From: Streptomyces sannanensis
Lineage (GTDB): Bacteria; Actinomycetota; Actinomycetes; Streptomycetales; Streptomycetaceae
NCBI RefSeq assembly: GCF_039536205.1
Contig: NZ_BAAAYL010000001.1
Location: forward strand, 5,022,001 to 5,086,000
Length of the DNA stretch: 64,000 nucleotides
Direction: 5' to 3'
The position numbers and the translations under genes are program-made. The notes below the pieces were generated by a model. The model did not search any database and was not told where the DNA came from. It saw nothing but the letters and a program-made list of their open reading frames with translations. This document shows positions 53,338-63,259 of this stretch, piece after piece (positions within the stretch are counted from its first letter, which is position 1; every line of letters starts with the position of its first letter).

Positions 53338-54303
53338 ATGACGGCACAGGCTTCCCGGGCACCTTCGGACGCGGCGAGCGCCGATGTCACCACCCCGGCC
53401 ACCCCGGCCACCGGGCGTCGGATCAGCGGCGCCGTATGGGGTGCGCTCGGCATTGTCTACGTCGTGTGGGGTTCCACCTACCTGGGCATCCGCATCGTCG
53501 TCGAGACCCTGCCGCCGCTGCTGTCGGGCGGCGCCCGGTTCATCACGGCGGGACTTCTGCTCGCCGCGGTGGTCGCCTGGCGCCAGGGGCCCGCCGCGCT
53601 GCGCGTCACCCCCAAGCAGCTCGCCTCGGCTGTCGTCGTCGGTCTGCTGCTGATACTCGGCGGCAACGGCCTGGTCGTCATCGCCGAGACCTCCGTGCCC
53701 TCCGGGCTCGCCGCACTGCTGATCGCCATCGTTCCCGTGTTCGTGGTGCTGCTGCGCACGGCCTTCGGGGAACGCCCGGGCCTTGCGGCCTTCGGTGGAG
53801 TGGTCGTGGGGCTCGCCGGGCTCGCGGTGCTGACCGTGCCCGGGGTCAGCGGTGACGTGAAGTTCGGCGGGGTTCTGCTGGTGATCGTCGCATCGCTGCT
53901 GTGGTCGATCGGCTCCTTCTCGTCCTCGAAGATCCCGATGCCGGCCAACCCCTTCGCGGCCAGCGCCTACGAAATGGTCGCGGGCGGCATCGGTGCCCTG
54001 CTGGTGGGTCTGGGACGCGGCGAGCACCACGGTCTCGATCTGGGCGAGGTCTCCACACGCTCCTGGGTCGCGCTGGCCTATCTGATCGTGTTCGGCTCGC
54101 TGATCGCGTTCACCGCGTACGCCTGGCTGCTGCACACCGCCCCGCTCTCCCTGGTCGCCACCTACGCCTACGTGAACCCGGTGGTCGCCGTGTTCCTGGG
54201 CTGGCTGATCCTCGGCGAGCAGCTGTCCTGGCCGATCGTGGTCGGCGGCGCGATCGTGGTCGCGGGCGTGTGCTTGATCGTGAGTACGGAACGGCGGCGC
54301 TGA
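53338..54303 (+). CDS. EamA/DMT-superfamily transporter
   Basis: This 321-residue protein has ten transmembrane segments in two EamA repeats, with VYVVWGSTYLGIRIVVETLPP in the first and AYAWLLHTAPLSLVATYAYVNPVVAVFLGW in the second (about 260-290). Members are drug/metabolite exporters; the substrate is not predictable. The ATG at 53338 follows GAGAGGGG. It is a separate unit between the PucR regulator and the aldehyde dehydrogenase. Confidence 0.92.
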   Translation: MTAQASRAPSDAASADVTTPATPATGRRISGAVWGALGIVYVVWGSTYLGIRIVVETLPPLLSGGARFITAGLLLAAVVAWRQGPAALRVTPKQLASAVVVGLLLILGGNGLVVIAETSVPSGLAALLIAIVPVFVVLLRTAFGERPGLAAFGGVVVGLAGLAVLTVPGVSGDVKFGGVLLVIVASLLWSIGSFSSSKIPMPANPFAASAYEMVAGGIGALLVGLGRGEHHGLDLGEVSTRSWVALAYLIVFGSLIAFTAYAWLLHTAPLSLVATYAYVNPVVAVFLGWLILGEQLSWPIVVGGAIVVAGVCLIVSTERRR

Positions 54304-54456
54304 CGCCGGGCCGGTGCAAAGTCGCGCCGTAATTCCTTCCAAAGCGTAGCGGGCGCGCCCCTTGACCACTCCATCCCGGACAATCACGCTTCCCGGCCCG
54401 CCCCCCTACCTTGGTGGAAGTCAAACCCACTACCTCGGAAGGGCCGGGACTCGCAC

Positions 54457-55917
54457 ATGCCAAAGGGAATTCAGGCAGCCACCCACGCCTTCTGGCTCGC
54501 CGGCCGCCAGGCCACCGGCGACGACACCTTCGACGTGACCAACCCCTTCGACGGTCGCCTCGTCGGCAAGGTCAGCGTCCCGACCGAGGCGCAGGTCGAA
54601 GAGGCCGTCGCCGCCGCGCACGCGGTGATCGACGAGTTCGCCGCCACCCCGGCCCACGTACGCTCCGCGGCGCTCGACCACGTGGCGAAGCGCCTCACCG
54701 AGCGCACCGAGGAGATCGCCCAGCTGATCTCGGCCGAGAACGGCAAGCCGATCAAGTGGGCGCGCGGTGAGGTCGCCCGTGCCGTCTCCGTCTTCCGCTG
54801 GGCGTCCGAGGAGGCCCGCCGCTTCAACGGTGGCGACGCGCAGCGCCTCGACACCGACGCCGGCGGCGTCGGCCGCCTGGGCATCACCCGCCGCTTCCCC
54901 AAGGGCGTCGTGCTCGGCATCGCGCCGTTCAACTTCCCGCTGAACCTGTGCGCCCACAAGATCGCCCCGGCGATCGCCGCCGGCGCGCCGATGATCCTCA
55001 AGCCGGCCCCGGCGACCCCGTTGTCCGGTCTGATCCTGGGTGAGCTGCTCGCCGAGACCGACCTGCCGGCCGGTTCCTGGTCCATCCTGCCGGTGCTGAA
55101 CGACGCGATGCCCGCCCTGGTCAAGGACGAGCGCCTGCCGGTCATCTCCTTCACCGGTTCGGACAAGGTCGGCTACGCCATCCAGGAGTCGGTGCCGCAC
55201 AAGCACTGCACCCTGGAGTTGGGCGGCAACGCCGCGGCCGTCGTCCTCGGCGACTGGTCCTCCGAGGAGGACCTGGACTGGGCGGCGACCCGTATGGCCG
55301 TCTTCTCGAACTCCCAGGCCGGCCAGACCTGCATCTCGGTGCAGCGCGTCATCGCGGACGCCTCCGTCTACGACCGTCTGGTCGAGAAGGTCGTCGCGGC
55401 CGTCGAGGCGCAGGGCACCGGTGACCCGTCGGACGACGCGACCGACGTCGGCCCGCTGGTCAGCGAGGACGCCGCCAAGCGCGTCGAGTCCTGGGTCGAC
55501 GAGGCCGTGAAGGCCGGCGCCAAGCTGCTCACCGGCGGCAAGCGTGACGGCGCGACCTACGCCCCGACCGTGCTGGCCGACCTGCCCGAGGGCGTCACCC
55601 TCGCCACCGAGGAGGTCTTCGGCCCGGTCCTGAGCCTGCACAAGGTCGACGGCGAGGCCGAGGCCTTCGCCATGGTCAACGACTCGAAGTTCGGTCTGCA
55701 GGCGGGCGTCTTCACGCACGACCTCCAGACGGCCTTCCGCGCCCACCGCGTCCTCGAGGTCGGCGGCGTGATCATCGGCGACGTTCCCTCCTACCGCGCC
55801 GACCAGATGCCGTACGGCGGCGCCAAGCAGTCCGGTGTGGGCCGCGAGGGTGTCAAGTACGCGATGGACGACTACACGTACGAGCGTGTGCTGGTCCTGA
55901 CGGGCCTCGCCCTGTAG
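54457..55917 (+). CDS. Aldehyde dehydrogenase, succinate-semialdehyde-type
   Basis: This 486-residue enzyme differs from the two aminoaldehyde dehydrogenases: GIAPFNFPLNLCAHK, LELGGNAAAV and the catalytic Cys in NSQAGQTCISVQR. It could finish GABA catabolism (succinate semialdehyde to succinate) given gabT 6 kb upstream, but similar proteins include phosphonoacetaldehyde- and lactaldehyde-type enzymes. A strong terminator follows. Confidence 0.85.
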   Translation: MPKGIQAATHAFWLAGRQATGDDTFDVTNPFDGRLVGKVSVPTEAQVEEAVAAAHAVIDEFAATPAHVRSAALDHVAKRLTERTEEIAQLISAENGKPIKWARGEVARAVSVFRWASEEARRFNGGDAQRLDTDAGGVGRLGITRRFPKGVVLGIAPFNFPLNLCAHKIAPAIAAGAPMILKPAPATPLSGLILGELLAETDLPAGSWSILPVLNDAMPALVKDERLPVISFTGSDKVGYAIQESVPHKHCTLELGGNAAAVVLGDWSSEEDLDWAATRMAVFSNSQAGQTCISVQRVIADASVYDRLVEKVVAAVEAQGTGDPSDDATDVGPLVSEDAAKRVESWVDEAVKAGAKLLTGGKRDGATYAPTVLADLPEGVTLATEEVFGPVLSLHKVDGEAEAFAMVNDSKFGLQAGVFTHDLQTAFRAHRVLEVGGVIIGDVPSYRADQMPYGGAKQSGVGREGVKYAMDDYTYERVLVLTGLAL

Positions 55918-55931
55918 TACACACAAGACCC

Positions 55932-55968
55932 AACGGCCGGAGCCTACTGTGCGGGGGCTCCGGCCGTT
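55932..55968 (+). terminator. Terminator after aldehyde dehydrogenase
   Basis: AACGGCCGGAGCC (55932-55944) pairs perfectly with 55956-55968, followed by GTTGTGT. It is a good intrinsic terminator. Confidence 0.9.
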
Positions 55969-56068
55969 GTTGTGTACCTGCTTTCTGACCTGGGAGACAA
56001 ACCGAATCCCGCCTGATTCCCGTGGAGTGGTGGGAACACGCTGGGAACATCGACGCGCCCTGCTGCGC

Positions 56069-56374
56069 GCCGGGGCGGAGGCTGAGGACCGTAGCGTCGC
56101 AGAGCGGCGCGTCCTCCCACGGGTGGGAGACCTCGACGTGTTTGTACCCCCACGCCGCGTAGGCGGCCTGGGCCGGGGTTCGGCATCCGGCTCCGGGCGC
56201 ACCGTCAGCGTGACCCGCTCGGCGTCCAGGCCCTCGATGAGCCGGGCGTGCAGCGCGGCCACGACGCCGCGACGCCTTCCGCACGGCGAGCTCGATGATG
56301 ACAAAGGTCCGGTGCCGCGATGCTCGTCGGTAGTCCGGGCTTTCCAGCTGTCCGGCTGCGATGGTCGCCGGATC
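56069..56374 (-). pseudogene. GNAT acetyltransferase pseudogene with two frameshifts
   Basis: Three consecutive pieces in alternating frames give a coherent GNAT C-terminal half: FVIIELAVRK (ending near 56276), then GRRRGVVAALHARLIEGLD and ERVTLTVRPEPDAEP (about 56280-56176), then AQAAYAAWGYKHVEVSHPW and LCDATVLSLRP (56176-56069). RRRGVVAALH is the acetyl-CoA binding loop. Frame changes near 56276 and 56176, and no intact N-terminus, show a decayed gene. Its 5' end overlaps the hypothetical gene at 56320 on the other strand. The remaining gap 55969-56068 is empty. Confidence 0.8.
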
Positions 56375-56727
56375 CCGATGTCTGCCACACCGTGGAGTGG
56401 GGCGAGCTCGCCCCACCGGCGGACGATGCGGTACGCGGGCGGTTCTACGGTTACAGCGCCGATGGCGGGAGACTGCAGCGCCGGTGCGCGGGCCCCGGTC
56501 AGGACGCGCGCTTCAGCAGCCAGGACACCGAGATCCGCGCCGTCGCATTGTGGGGCGGCACCAGGATCGTGGTCCCGGACGACATCGAGGTCGAGGTGCG
56601 GGGCCTCGGCCTGTTCGGCGTCTTCGACAAGCGCGCCGCGCGCCGCATCGGCAAACCGGGCACACCGCGCGTCGTCGTCAAGGGACTCGCCCTCTTCGGC
56701 GTGGTCGTGACCCGCACGAGGAAGTAG
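56320..56727 (+). CDS. Hypothetical protein with LiaF-like C-terminus
   Basis: This 135-residue frame has a C-terminal half (ALWGGTRIVVPDDIEVEVRG and KGLALFGVVVTRTRK) that resembles the beta-helical repeats of LiaF/cell-wall-stress-response proteins. The N-terminal 25 residues lie antisense to the GNAT pseudogene and may not be real; the GTG at 56392 is an alternative start. No transmembrane or signal segment is seen. It might be a fragment of a larger DUF1707-LiaF protein. Confidence 0.55.
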   Translation: MLVGSPGFPAVRLRWSPDPDVCHTVEWGELAPPADDAVRGRFYGYSADGGRLQRRCAGPGQDARFSSQDTEIRAVALWGGTRIVVPDDIEVEVRGLGLFGVFDKRAARRIGKPGTPRVVVKGLALFGVVVTRTRK

Positions 56728-56905
56728 TCCAGCGGCGGCGTAACCGCAACCTCACAGGCCCAAAAGCGGCACAAAGGCACCCGACTGGGCGCGAAGGGTG
56801 GTGACCGGGGCGGGAATCGGGTACTACGGACGAGTAGCAACCGGTTGGTGACGCTGCCGACCGGGTCCCCCGGTCCGACTCACACCGCGGCGAGGTGAGC
56901 CCCTC

Positions 56906-58840
56906 ATGTCCGCTCCGACCAAGCCCAAAGTCTCCGAGCGCGAAGCCCGCCAAGTGGCGGAGGCCGCCCGGGAGCAGGACTGGCGAAAACCGAGTTTCGC
57001 CAAGGAGCTGTTCCTCGGTCGCTTCCGCCTCGACCTCATCCATCCGCACCCCCTCCCGGCACCGGAAGACGTCCAGCGCGGCGAGGCGTTCCTCGCCAAG
57101 CTCCGCGACTTCTGCGAGACGAAGATCGACGGTGCGCGGATCGAGCGCGAGGCGAAGATCCCCGACGAGGTCGTCAACGGCCTCAAAGAGCTCGGGGCCT
57201 TCGGTATGAAGATCGAGCCCAAGTACGGCGGCATCGGTCTCACCCAGGTGTACTACAACAAGGCCCTCGCCCTGGTCGGCACGGCCAATCCCGCCCTGGG
57301 TGCCCTGCTCTCCGCCCATCAGTCGATCGGTGTACCGCAGCCGCTGAAACTCTTCGGCACCAAGGAGCAGAAGGAAACCTTCCTGCCGCGCTGCGCCCGT
57401 ACCGACATCTCCGCCTTCCTGCTCACCGAGCCCGACGTCGGCTCCGACCCGGCCCGGCTGGCCACGACCGCGGTGCCGGACGGCGACTCGTACATCGTCG
57501 ACGGGGTGAAGCTCTGGACGACCAACGGCGTGGTCGCCGACCTCCTTGTCGTCATGGCTCGCGTCCCGAGGTCCGAGGGCCACAGGGGCGGCATCACGGC
57601 CTTCGTCGTCGAGGCCGACTCGCCGGGCATCACCGTCGAGAACCGCAACGCCTTCATGGGCCTGCGCGGGCTCGAGAACGGTGTCACCCGCTTCCACCAG
57701 GTCCGCGTCCCGGCCGCCAATCGCATCGGTCCCGAGGGCACCGGCCTCAAGATCGCTCTGACCACCCTCAACACCGGCCGTCTCTCGCTGCCGGCCGCCT
57801 GCACAGGCGCCGGCAAGTGGTGTCTGAAGATCGCTCGCGAGTGGTCCTCGGCACGCGAGCAGTGGGGCAAGCCGATCGCCCGGCACGAGGCGGTCGGTTC
57901 CAAGATCTCCTTCATCGCCGCCACCACCTTCGCCCTGGAAGCCGTCCTCGACCTGTCCTCCCAGATGGCCGACGAGGACCGCAACGACATCCGCATCGAG
58001 GCGGCCCTGGCCAAGCTCTACGGCAGCGAAATGGCCTGGCGGATAGCCGACGAGCTGGTCCAGATCCGCGGTGGCCGCGGCTTCGAGACCGCGGCCTCCC
58101 TCGCCGCCCGCGGCGAACGCGCGGTCCCGGCGGAGCAGTTGCTCCGTGACCTCCGCATCAACCGCATCTTCGAGGGCTCGACGGAGATCATGCACCTGCT
58201 GATCGCCCGAGAGGCCGTCGACGCCCACCTCTCCGTGGCGGGCGACCTCATCGACCCGGAGAAGACCCTCTCCGACAAGGCCAAGGCAGGCGCCAACGCG
58301 GCCGGCTTCTACGCCCGCTGGCTCCCCAAACTGGTCGCGGGCCCCGGCCAGCTCCCTCGCGCCTACCCGGAATTCCACCCGCCGGGCCACCCCGACCTGT
58401 CCGCGCATCTGCGGTACGTCGAACGCTCCGCGCGCAAGCTCGCCCGTATGACCTTCCTGGCCATGGCCCGCTGGCAGGGCCGGATGGAGACCAAGCAGGG
58501 CTTCCTGGGCCGGATCGTCGACATCGGTGCCGAGCTGTTCGCGATGAGCGCGGCCTGTGTACGGGCCGAGCTGCTGCGCACCACCGAGGAGCACGGCCGC
58601 GAGGCCTACCAGCTGGCGGACGTGTTCTGCCGCCAGGCCCGGATACGCGTCGAGGAGCTCTTCGACCGGCTGTGGACCAACACCGACGACCTCGACCGCA
58701 AGGTGGTGGGCGGTGTGCTGAACGGTTCGTACACCTGGCTGGAGCGGGGCGTCATCGACCCCAGCGGCGACGGTCCGTGGATCGCCGACGCCACCCCGGG
58801 CCCGGCGAAACACGACAACGTCCACCGCCCCATCCGCTGA
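56906..58840 (+). CDS. Long-form acyl-CoA dehydrogenase
   Basis: This FAD enzyme introduces the alpha-beta double bond of acyl-CoA. At 644 residues it is far longer than the usual 380-400, with an N-terminal extension and a C-terminal helical domain of about 190 residues, as in VLCAD/ACAD9-like members. [33 protein letters not shown] and the catalytic-base region [12 protein letters not shown] are conserved. The ATG at 56906 follows GAGGTGAG. The chain length of its substrate is unknown. Confidence 0.93.
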   Translation: MSAPTKPKVSEREARQVAEAAREQDWRKPSFAKELFLGRFRLDLIHPHPLPAPEDVQRGEAFLAKLRDFCETKIDGARIEREAKIPDEVVNGLKELGAFGMKIEPKYGGIGLTQVYYNKALALVGTANPALGALLSAHQSIGVPQPLKLFGTKEQKETFLPRCARTDISAFLLTEPDVGSDPARLATTAVPDGDSYIVDGVKLWTTNGVVADLLVVMARVPRSEGHRGGITAFVVEADSPGITVENRNAFMGLRGLENGVTRFHQVRVPAANRIGPEGTGLKIALTTLNTGRLSLPAACTGAGKWCLKIAREWSSAREQWGKPIARHEAVGSKISFIAATTFALEAVLDLSSQMADEDRNDIRIEAALAKLYGSEMAWRIADELVQIRGGRGFETAASLAARGERAVPAEQLLRDLRINRIFEGSTEIMHLLIAREAVDAHLSVAGDLIDPEKTLSDKAKAGANAAGFYARWLPKLVAGPGQLPRAYPEFHPPGHPDLSAHLRYVERSARKLARMTFLAMARWQGRMETKQGFLGRIVDIGAELFAMSAACVRAELLRTTEEHGREAYQLADVFCRQARIRVEELFDRLWTNTDDLDRKVVGGVLNGSYTWLERGVIDPSGDGPWIADATPGPAKHDNVHRPIR

Positions 58841-59012
58841 GCCACCGTCCCGAGACCGGTTCACGTGGAGGTGGGCGCCCCCGTCGCGCCCGCCTCTGCG
58901 GGGACGCCCCCGCACACCCCACCCGGCCCGGAGGGCGGCCGCGGGCCGGTGGGGGCGGCCAGGTCACCCCCATGAGCACGTGCTGCCCTCGCATGCGGCG
59001 ACAATGGGGCGC

Positions 59013-60299
59013 ATGAGCGACAGCCCTGCACCCCTCGCCGATCCGCACCTCCTCTTCGACGCCGCCGAAGGACGCCGGGACATCGTGATCCTCGGCTCCA
59101 CCGGGTCGGTCGGCACCCAGGCCATCGACCTGGTCCTGCGCAACCCCGACCGGTTCCGTGTCACCGCGCTCTCCGCGGCGGGCGGCCGGGTGAGCCTGCT
59201 CGCCGAGCAGGCGCGCCTGCTGCGCGTCCGTACGGTCGCCGTGGCCCGCGAGGACGTGGTGCCCGCGCTGCGCGAGGCGCTGAAGGAGCAATGGGGGTCC
59301 CCCCGCTCGAGCGAAGCCGAGAGTGGGGGAGGGACCGAGCCGGTCCCCGAGATCCTGGCCGGCCCCGACGCGGCCACCGAGCTGGCCCGCTCCGAGTGCC
59401 ACACGGTCCTCAACGGCATCACAGGCTCCATCGGACTCGCGCCCACCCTCGCCGCGCTGGAGGCCGGTAATACCCTCGCGCTCGCCAACAAGGAGTCGCT
59501 GATCGTCGGCGGCCCGCTGGTGAAGGCGCTCGCCAAGCCGGGCCAGATCATTCCGGTCGACTCCGAGCACGCCGCGCTCTTCCAGGCCCTGGCCGCCGGC
59601 ACCCGCGCCGACGTCCGCAAGCTCGTGGTCACCGCCTCCGGCGGCCCCTTCCGCGGCCGTACCAAGGCCGAGCTGGTGGACGTCACCCCCGCCGACGCGC
59701 TGGCGCACCCCACGTGGGCGATGGGCCCGGTGATCACGGTCAACTCCGCGACCCTGGTCAACAAGGGTCTGGAGGTGATCGAGGCCCATCTCCTCTACGA
59801 CATCCCCTTCGACCGCATCGAGGTCGTCGTACACCCGCAGTCGTACGTTCACTCCATGGTGGAGTTCACGGACGGTTCGACCCTCGCCCAGGCCACCCCG
59901 CCGGACATGCGCGGCCCGATCGCCATCGGCCTCGGCTGGCCCCAGCGGGTACCGGACGCGGCCCCCGCCTTCGACTGGTCCAAGGCGTCCAGCTGGGAGT
60001 TCTTCCCGCTCGACAACGAGGCGTTCCCCTCCGTCGGACTCGCCCGGCACGTCGGTACGCTCGGCGGTACCGCCCCGGCGGTGTTCAATGCCGCGAACGA
60101 GGAATGCGTGGACGCCTTTCTGGCCGGGCGGCTGCCGTTCAACGGAATCATGGATACGGTCAGCGAGGTCGTGGCCGAGCACGGCGAGCCCCGTACGGGA
60201 ACTTCGCTCACGGTCGCGGACGTCCTCGAGGCGGAGACCTGGGCCCGTGCCCGGGCTCGTGAACTTGCACTGAAGGCGACAGCGGAGGCTCGCGCATGA
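59013..60299 (+). CDS. dxr: 1-deoxy-D-xylulose 5-phosphate reductoisomerase
   Basis: DXR converts DXP to MEP with NADPH and Mn/Mg, the committed step of the MEP isoprenoid pathway. The NADPH-binding [22 protein letters not shown], metal-binding DSEHAALFQ and ASGGPFRG are conserved. The ATG at 59013 gives 428 residues; upstream in-frame starts at 59004 and 58980 exist and no ribosome-binding site decides. Codons 93-108 consist of an in-frame dispersed repeat. The stop overlaps the rseP start by four bases. Confidence 0.97.
   Translation: MSDSPAPLADPHLLFDAAEGRRDIVILGSTGSVGTQAIDLVLRNPDRFRVTALSAAGGRVSLLAEQARLLRVRTVAVAREDVVPALREALKEQWGSPRSSEAESGGGTEPVPEILAGPDAATELARSECHTVLNGITGSIGLAPTLAALEAGNTLALANKESLIVGGPLVKALAKPGQIIPVDSEHAALFQALAAGTRADVRKLVVTASGGPFRGRTKAELVDVTPADALAHPTWAMGPVITVNSATLVNKGLEVIEAHLLYDIPFDRIEVVVHPQSYVHSMVEFTDGSTLAQATPPDMRGPIAIGLGWPQRVPDAAPAFDWSKASSWEFFPLDNEAFPSVGLARHVGTLGGTAPAVFNAANEECVDAFLAGRLPFNGIMDTVSEVVAEHGEPRTGTSLTVADVLEAETWARARARELALKATAEARA
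59291..59333 (+). repeat. Dispersed palindromic repeat inside dxr
   Basis: ATGGGGGTCCCCCC, then GCTCGAGCGAAGCCGAGAG and GGGGGAG match the intergenic repeat at 27624-27668 with only three small gaps. It is translated as [15 protein letters not shown] between the conserved NADPH-domain strand and the EPVPEILAG segment. The insertion preserves the dxr frame. Confidence 0.9.
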
Positions 60300-61597
60300 C
60301 GATCCTGTGGACGGTCCTCGGCATCCTGATCTTCGCCGTCGGACTGCTCTTCTCCATCGCCTGGCACGAGCTGGGACATCTGTCGACCGCCAAGTTCTTC
60401 GGCGTCCGTGTGCCGCAGTACATGGTCGGCTTCGGCCCGACGCTCTGGTCCCGGCGCAAGGGGGAGACGGAGTACGGCATCAAGGCCATCCCCTTCGGCG
60501 GCTACATCCGCATGATCGGAATGTTCCCGCCGGGGGCCGACGGCAAGGTCGAGGCCCGTTCGACCTCGCCCTGGCGCAGCATGATCGAGGACGCCCGCTC
60601 GGCGGCGTTCGAGGAGCTCCAGCCCGGCGACGAGACGCGGCTCTTCTACACGCGCAAGCCGTGGAAGCGCGTGATCGTCATGTTCGCGGGTCCGTTCATG
60701 AATCTGATCCTCGCCGTGGCGCTCTTCATGGGCGTGATGATGACCATCGGGGTCAAGACCCAGACCACCACGGTGGAGACGGTCCAGCCCTGTGTCATCC
60801 AGCAGAGCGAGAAGCGCACGGACTGCCGCCCGGGTGACCCGGTCTCGCCCGCCCAGGCCGCGGGGCTGAAGCCCGGCGACAAGATCGTCGCCTTCGACGG
60901 CCATCCGGTGACGGAATGGACGGACCTGTCCCAGCGGATCCGCGACAAGATCGGCAAGACCACGATCACGGTCGAGCGCGACGGCAAGCAGCTGGATCTG
61001 ACCGCCACCCTGATCGAGAACAAAGTCGCCAAGAAGGACGAGAACGGCCAGATCGTCGACGGGTACACCACGGCCGGCTACCTGGGCTTCGGTGCGCTGA
61101 GCGTCGACCAGCCCCTGTCCTTCGGCGAGTCCGTCAACCGGATGGGCGACATGGTCGAAGCCGGCGTCCAGTCGGTCGTCGACCTGCCGTCCAAGATCCC
61201 GGACCTGTGGGACGCGGCCTTCAACGGCGCGGAGCGCAAGGCCGACTCCCCGGTGGGCATCGTGGGTGCGGCCCGTATCAGCGGCGAGATCTTCGGTCTC
61301 GACCTCCCGATGGAGAACATGATCGGGCTGGCCGTGTACGTCCTGGCCGGCGTCAACCTCTCGCTGTTCCTCTTCAACATGCTGCCGCTGCTGCCGCTCG
61401 ACGGCGGACACATCGCGGGTGCCCTGTGGGAGGCGGCCCGCCGCAACCTGGCGCGCCTCCTCAAGCGCCCGGACCCGGGTCCCTTCGACGTGGCCAAGCT
61501 GATGCCGCTCGCCTATGTCGTCGCGAGCGTCTTCATCTGCTTCACCCTGCTCGTCCTCGTGGCCGACATCGTCAACCCCGTCAGGCTCTCGGGCTGA
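60296..61597 (+). CDS. rseP: Site-2 protease RseP/RIP-family metalloprotease
   Basis: This M50 intramembrane protease cleaves membrane-bound substrates such as anti-sigma factors or signal-peptide remnants. HELGH is at residues 24-28 in the first transmembrane segment, a PDZ domain ([16 protein letters not shown]) is near residues 190-230, and the second zinc motif [12 protein letters not shown] is near 365. There are four transmembrane segments in 433 residues. It overlaps dxr by ATGA and precedes ispG, an order conserved across bacteria. Confidence 0.94.
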   Translation: MTILWTVLGILIFAVGLLFSIAWHELGHLSTAKFFGVRVPQYMVGFGPTLWSRRKGETEYGIKAIPFGGYIRMIGMFPPGADGKVEARSTSPWRSMIEDARSAAFEELQPGDETRLFYTRKPWKRVIVMFAGPFMNLILAVALFMGVMMTIGVKTQTTTVETVQPCVIQQSEKRTDCRPGDPVSPAQAAGLKPGDKIVAFDGHPVTEWTDLSQRIRDKIGKTTITVERDGKQLDLTATLIENKVAKKDENGQIVDGYTTAGYLGFGALSVDQPLSFGESVNRMGDMVEAGVQSVVDLPSKIPDLWDAAFNGAERKADSPVGIVGAARISGEIFGLDLPMENMIGLAVYVLAGVNLSLFLFNMLPLLPLDGGHIAGALWEAARRNLARLLKRPDPGPFDVAKLMPLAYVVASVFICFTLLVLVADIVNPVRLSG

Positions 61598-61846
61598 CGA
61601 ACGCGTACCTTCGGGAGGCCTCGCCGGGGGAACACCCTGTGCGAGGCCTCCTGCCGGACCGCCGTGAGGCGGGTCGACTCGGCCGCCTGGCCGAGTCGGG
61701 CTCCGGTCGAGCATGCGACACGTCCTCCCATCCATGGGGTGGTTTGGCCGACGTGATGTGCTCCACGCAACCCCCGTGGCGTAATCTCGGAGCCTGGAGC
61801 CCGCCGATTCCGGGACCTTGATCCACACCTTGGGGTTGCACAGCAG

Positions 61847-63004
61847 ATGACTGCTATTTCTCTGGGAATGCCGTCCGTTCCGACCAAACTGGCCGAACGC
61901 CGCAAGAGCCGGCAGATCATGGTCGGAACGGTGGCTGTCGGTGGGGATGCGCCGGTGTCGGTGCAGTCGATGACGACGACGCGTACGTCGGACATCGGGG
62001 CGACGCTGCAGCAGATCGCCGAGCTGACGGCGGCGGGCTGCCAGATCGTGCGGGTGGCGTGCCCGACGCAGGACGACGCGGACGCGCTGGCGACCATCGC
62101 GAAGAAGTCGCAGATCCCGGTGATCGCGGACATTCACTTCCAGCCGAAGTACGTGTTCGCGGCGATCGACGCGGGCTGTGCGGCGGTGCGGGTGAACCCG
62201 GGCAACATCAAGCAGTTCGACGACAAGGTCAAGGAGATCGCGCGGGCCGCGAAGGACGCGGGCACCCCGATCCGCATCGGTGTCAACGCCGGCTCGCTGG
62301 ACCGCCGGCTGCTGCAGAAGTACGGCAAGGCCACTCCCGAGGCGCTGGTGGAGTCCGCGCTGTGGGAGGCGTCGCTGTTCGAGGAGCACGACTTCCGCGA
62401 CATCAAGATCTCGGTCAAGCACAACGACCCGGTGGTGATGGTCGAGGCCTACCGACAGCTGGCGGCGCAGTGCGACTACCCGCTGCACCTCGGTGTCACC
62501 GAGGCGGGCCCGGCGTTCCAGGGCACGATCAAGTCCGCTGTCGCCTTCGGCGCGCTGCTGTCGCAGGGCGTCGGTGACACCATCCGGGTGTCGCTGTCCG
62601 CGCCGCCGGCGGAGGAGGTCAAGGTCGGCATCGCGATCCTGGAGTCGCTCAATCTGCGTCAGCGTCGGCTGGAGATCGTCTCCTGCCCGTCCTGCGGCCG
62701 GGCGCAGGTGGATGTGTACAAGCTGGCGGAGGAGGTCACGGCGGGTCTGGAGGGCATGGAGGTGCCGCTTCGGGTCGCCGTGATGGGCTGTGTCGTCAAC
62801 GGCCCGGGCGAGGCCCGTGAGGCGGACCTGGGTGTGGCCTCCGGCAACGGCAAGGGTCAGATCTTCGTCAAGGGCGAGGTCATCAAGACCGTGCCCGAGT
62901 CGAAGATCGTGGAGACCCTGATCGAAGAGGCCATGAAGATCGCCGAACAGATGGAGAAGGAGGGCGTCGCCTCCGGCGAGCCCCAGATCTCCGTCGCGGG
63001 ATAA
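61847..63004 (+). CDS. ispG: 4-hydroxy-3-methylbut-2-en-1-yl diphosphate synthase
   Basis: IspG (GcpE) is the 4Fe-4S enzyme that makes HMBPP from the cyclic diphosphate in the MEP pathway. The N-terminal TIM barrel opens with [20 protein letters not shown], and the cluster cysteines are in [11 protein letters not shown] and [17 protein letters not shown]. The length is 385 residues. The 250-base gap upstream probably contains its own promoter; no strong ribosome-binding site is visible before the ATG. Confidence 0.97.
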   Translation: MTAISLGMPSVPTKLAERRKSRQIMVGTVAVGGDAPVSVQSMTTTRTSDIGATLQQIAELTAAGCQIVRVACPTQDDADALATIAKKSQIPVIADIHFQPKYVFAAIDAGCAAVRVNPGNIKQFDDKVKEIARAAKDAGTPIRIGVNAGSLDRRLLQKYGKATPEALVESALWEASLFEEHDFRDIKISVKHNDPVVMVEAYRQLAAQCDYPLHLGVTEAGPAFQGTIKSAVAFGALLSQGVGDTIRVSLSAPPAEEVKVGIAILESLNLRQRRLEIVSCPSCGRAQVDVYKLAEEVTAGLEGMEVPLRVAVMGCVVNGPGEAREADLGVASGNGKGQIFVKGEVIKTVPESKIVETLIEEAMKIAEQMEKEGVASGEPQISVAG

Positions 63005-63033
63005 GCCTGTCGGCCGGCGGTTGCGTACCCCAA

Positions 63034-63075
63034 GAGTCCCGGGCGCCCCTCCGGAGGCGGCGCCCGGGCTCCTTT
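63034..63075 (+). terminator. Terminator after ispG
   Basis: A 13-bp stem (63034-63047 with 63059-63071, one bulged base) is followed by CTTTCGTT. Confidence 0.8.
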
Positions 63076-63259
63076 CGTTCGGTGCCGCGACGCATCTCCG
63101 GGTAAGGTTCGGAGATCAGCAGACCGTGTGACTCCACCCCAAGGAGCTTCTCGCAGTGACGCGACGGTCAAGCCCTGACCGGTGCCCATGAGCACACGAC
63201 GACGCTAGCAGGGTGTTCGACACGTGTCGTTCGCCGCGAGGAGTGATGGAGCCGTCTCG

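Noticed and set aside
59849..62488. 879-codon minus-strand frame opposite dxr, rseP and ispG
   Set aside because: The three sense genes are textbook MEP/protease genes; the antisense frame is a compositional artefact.
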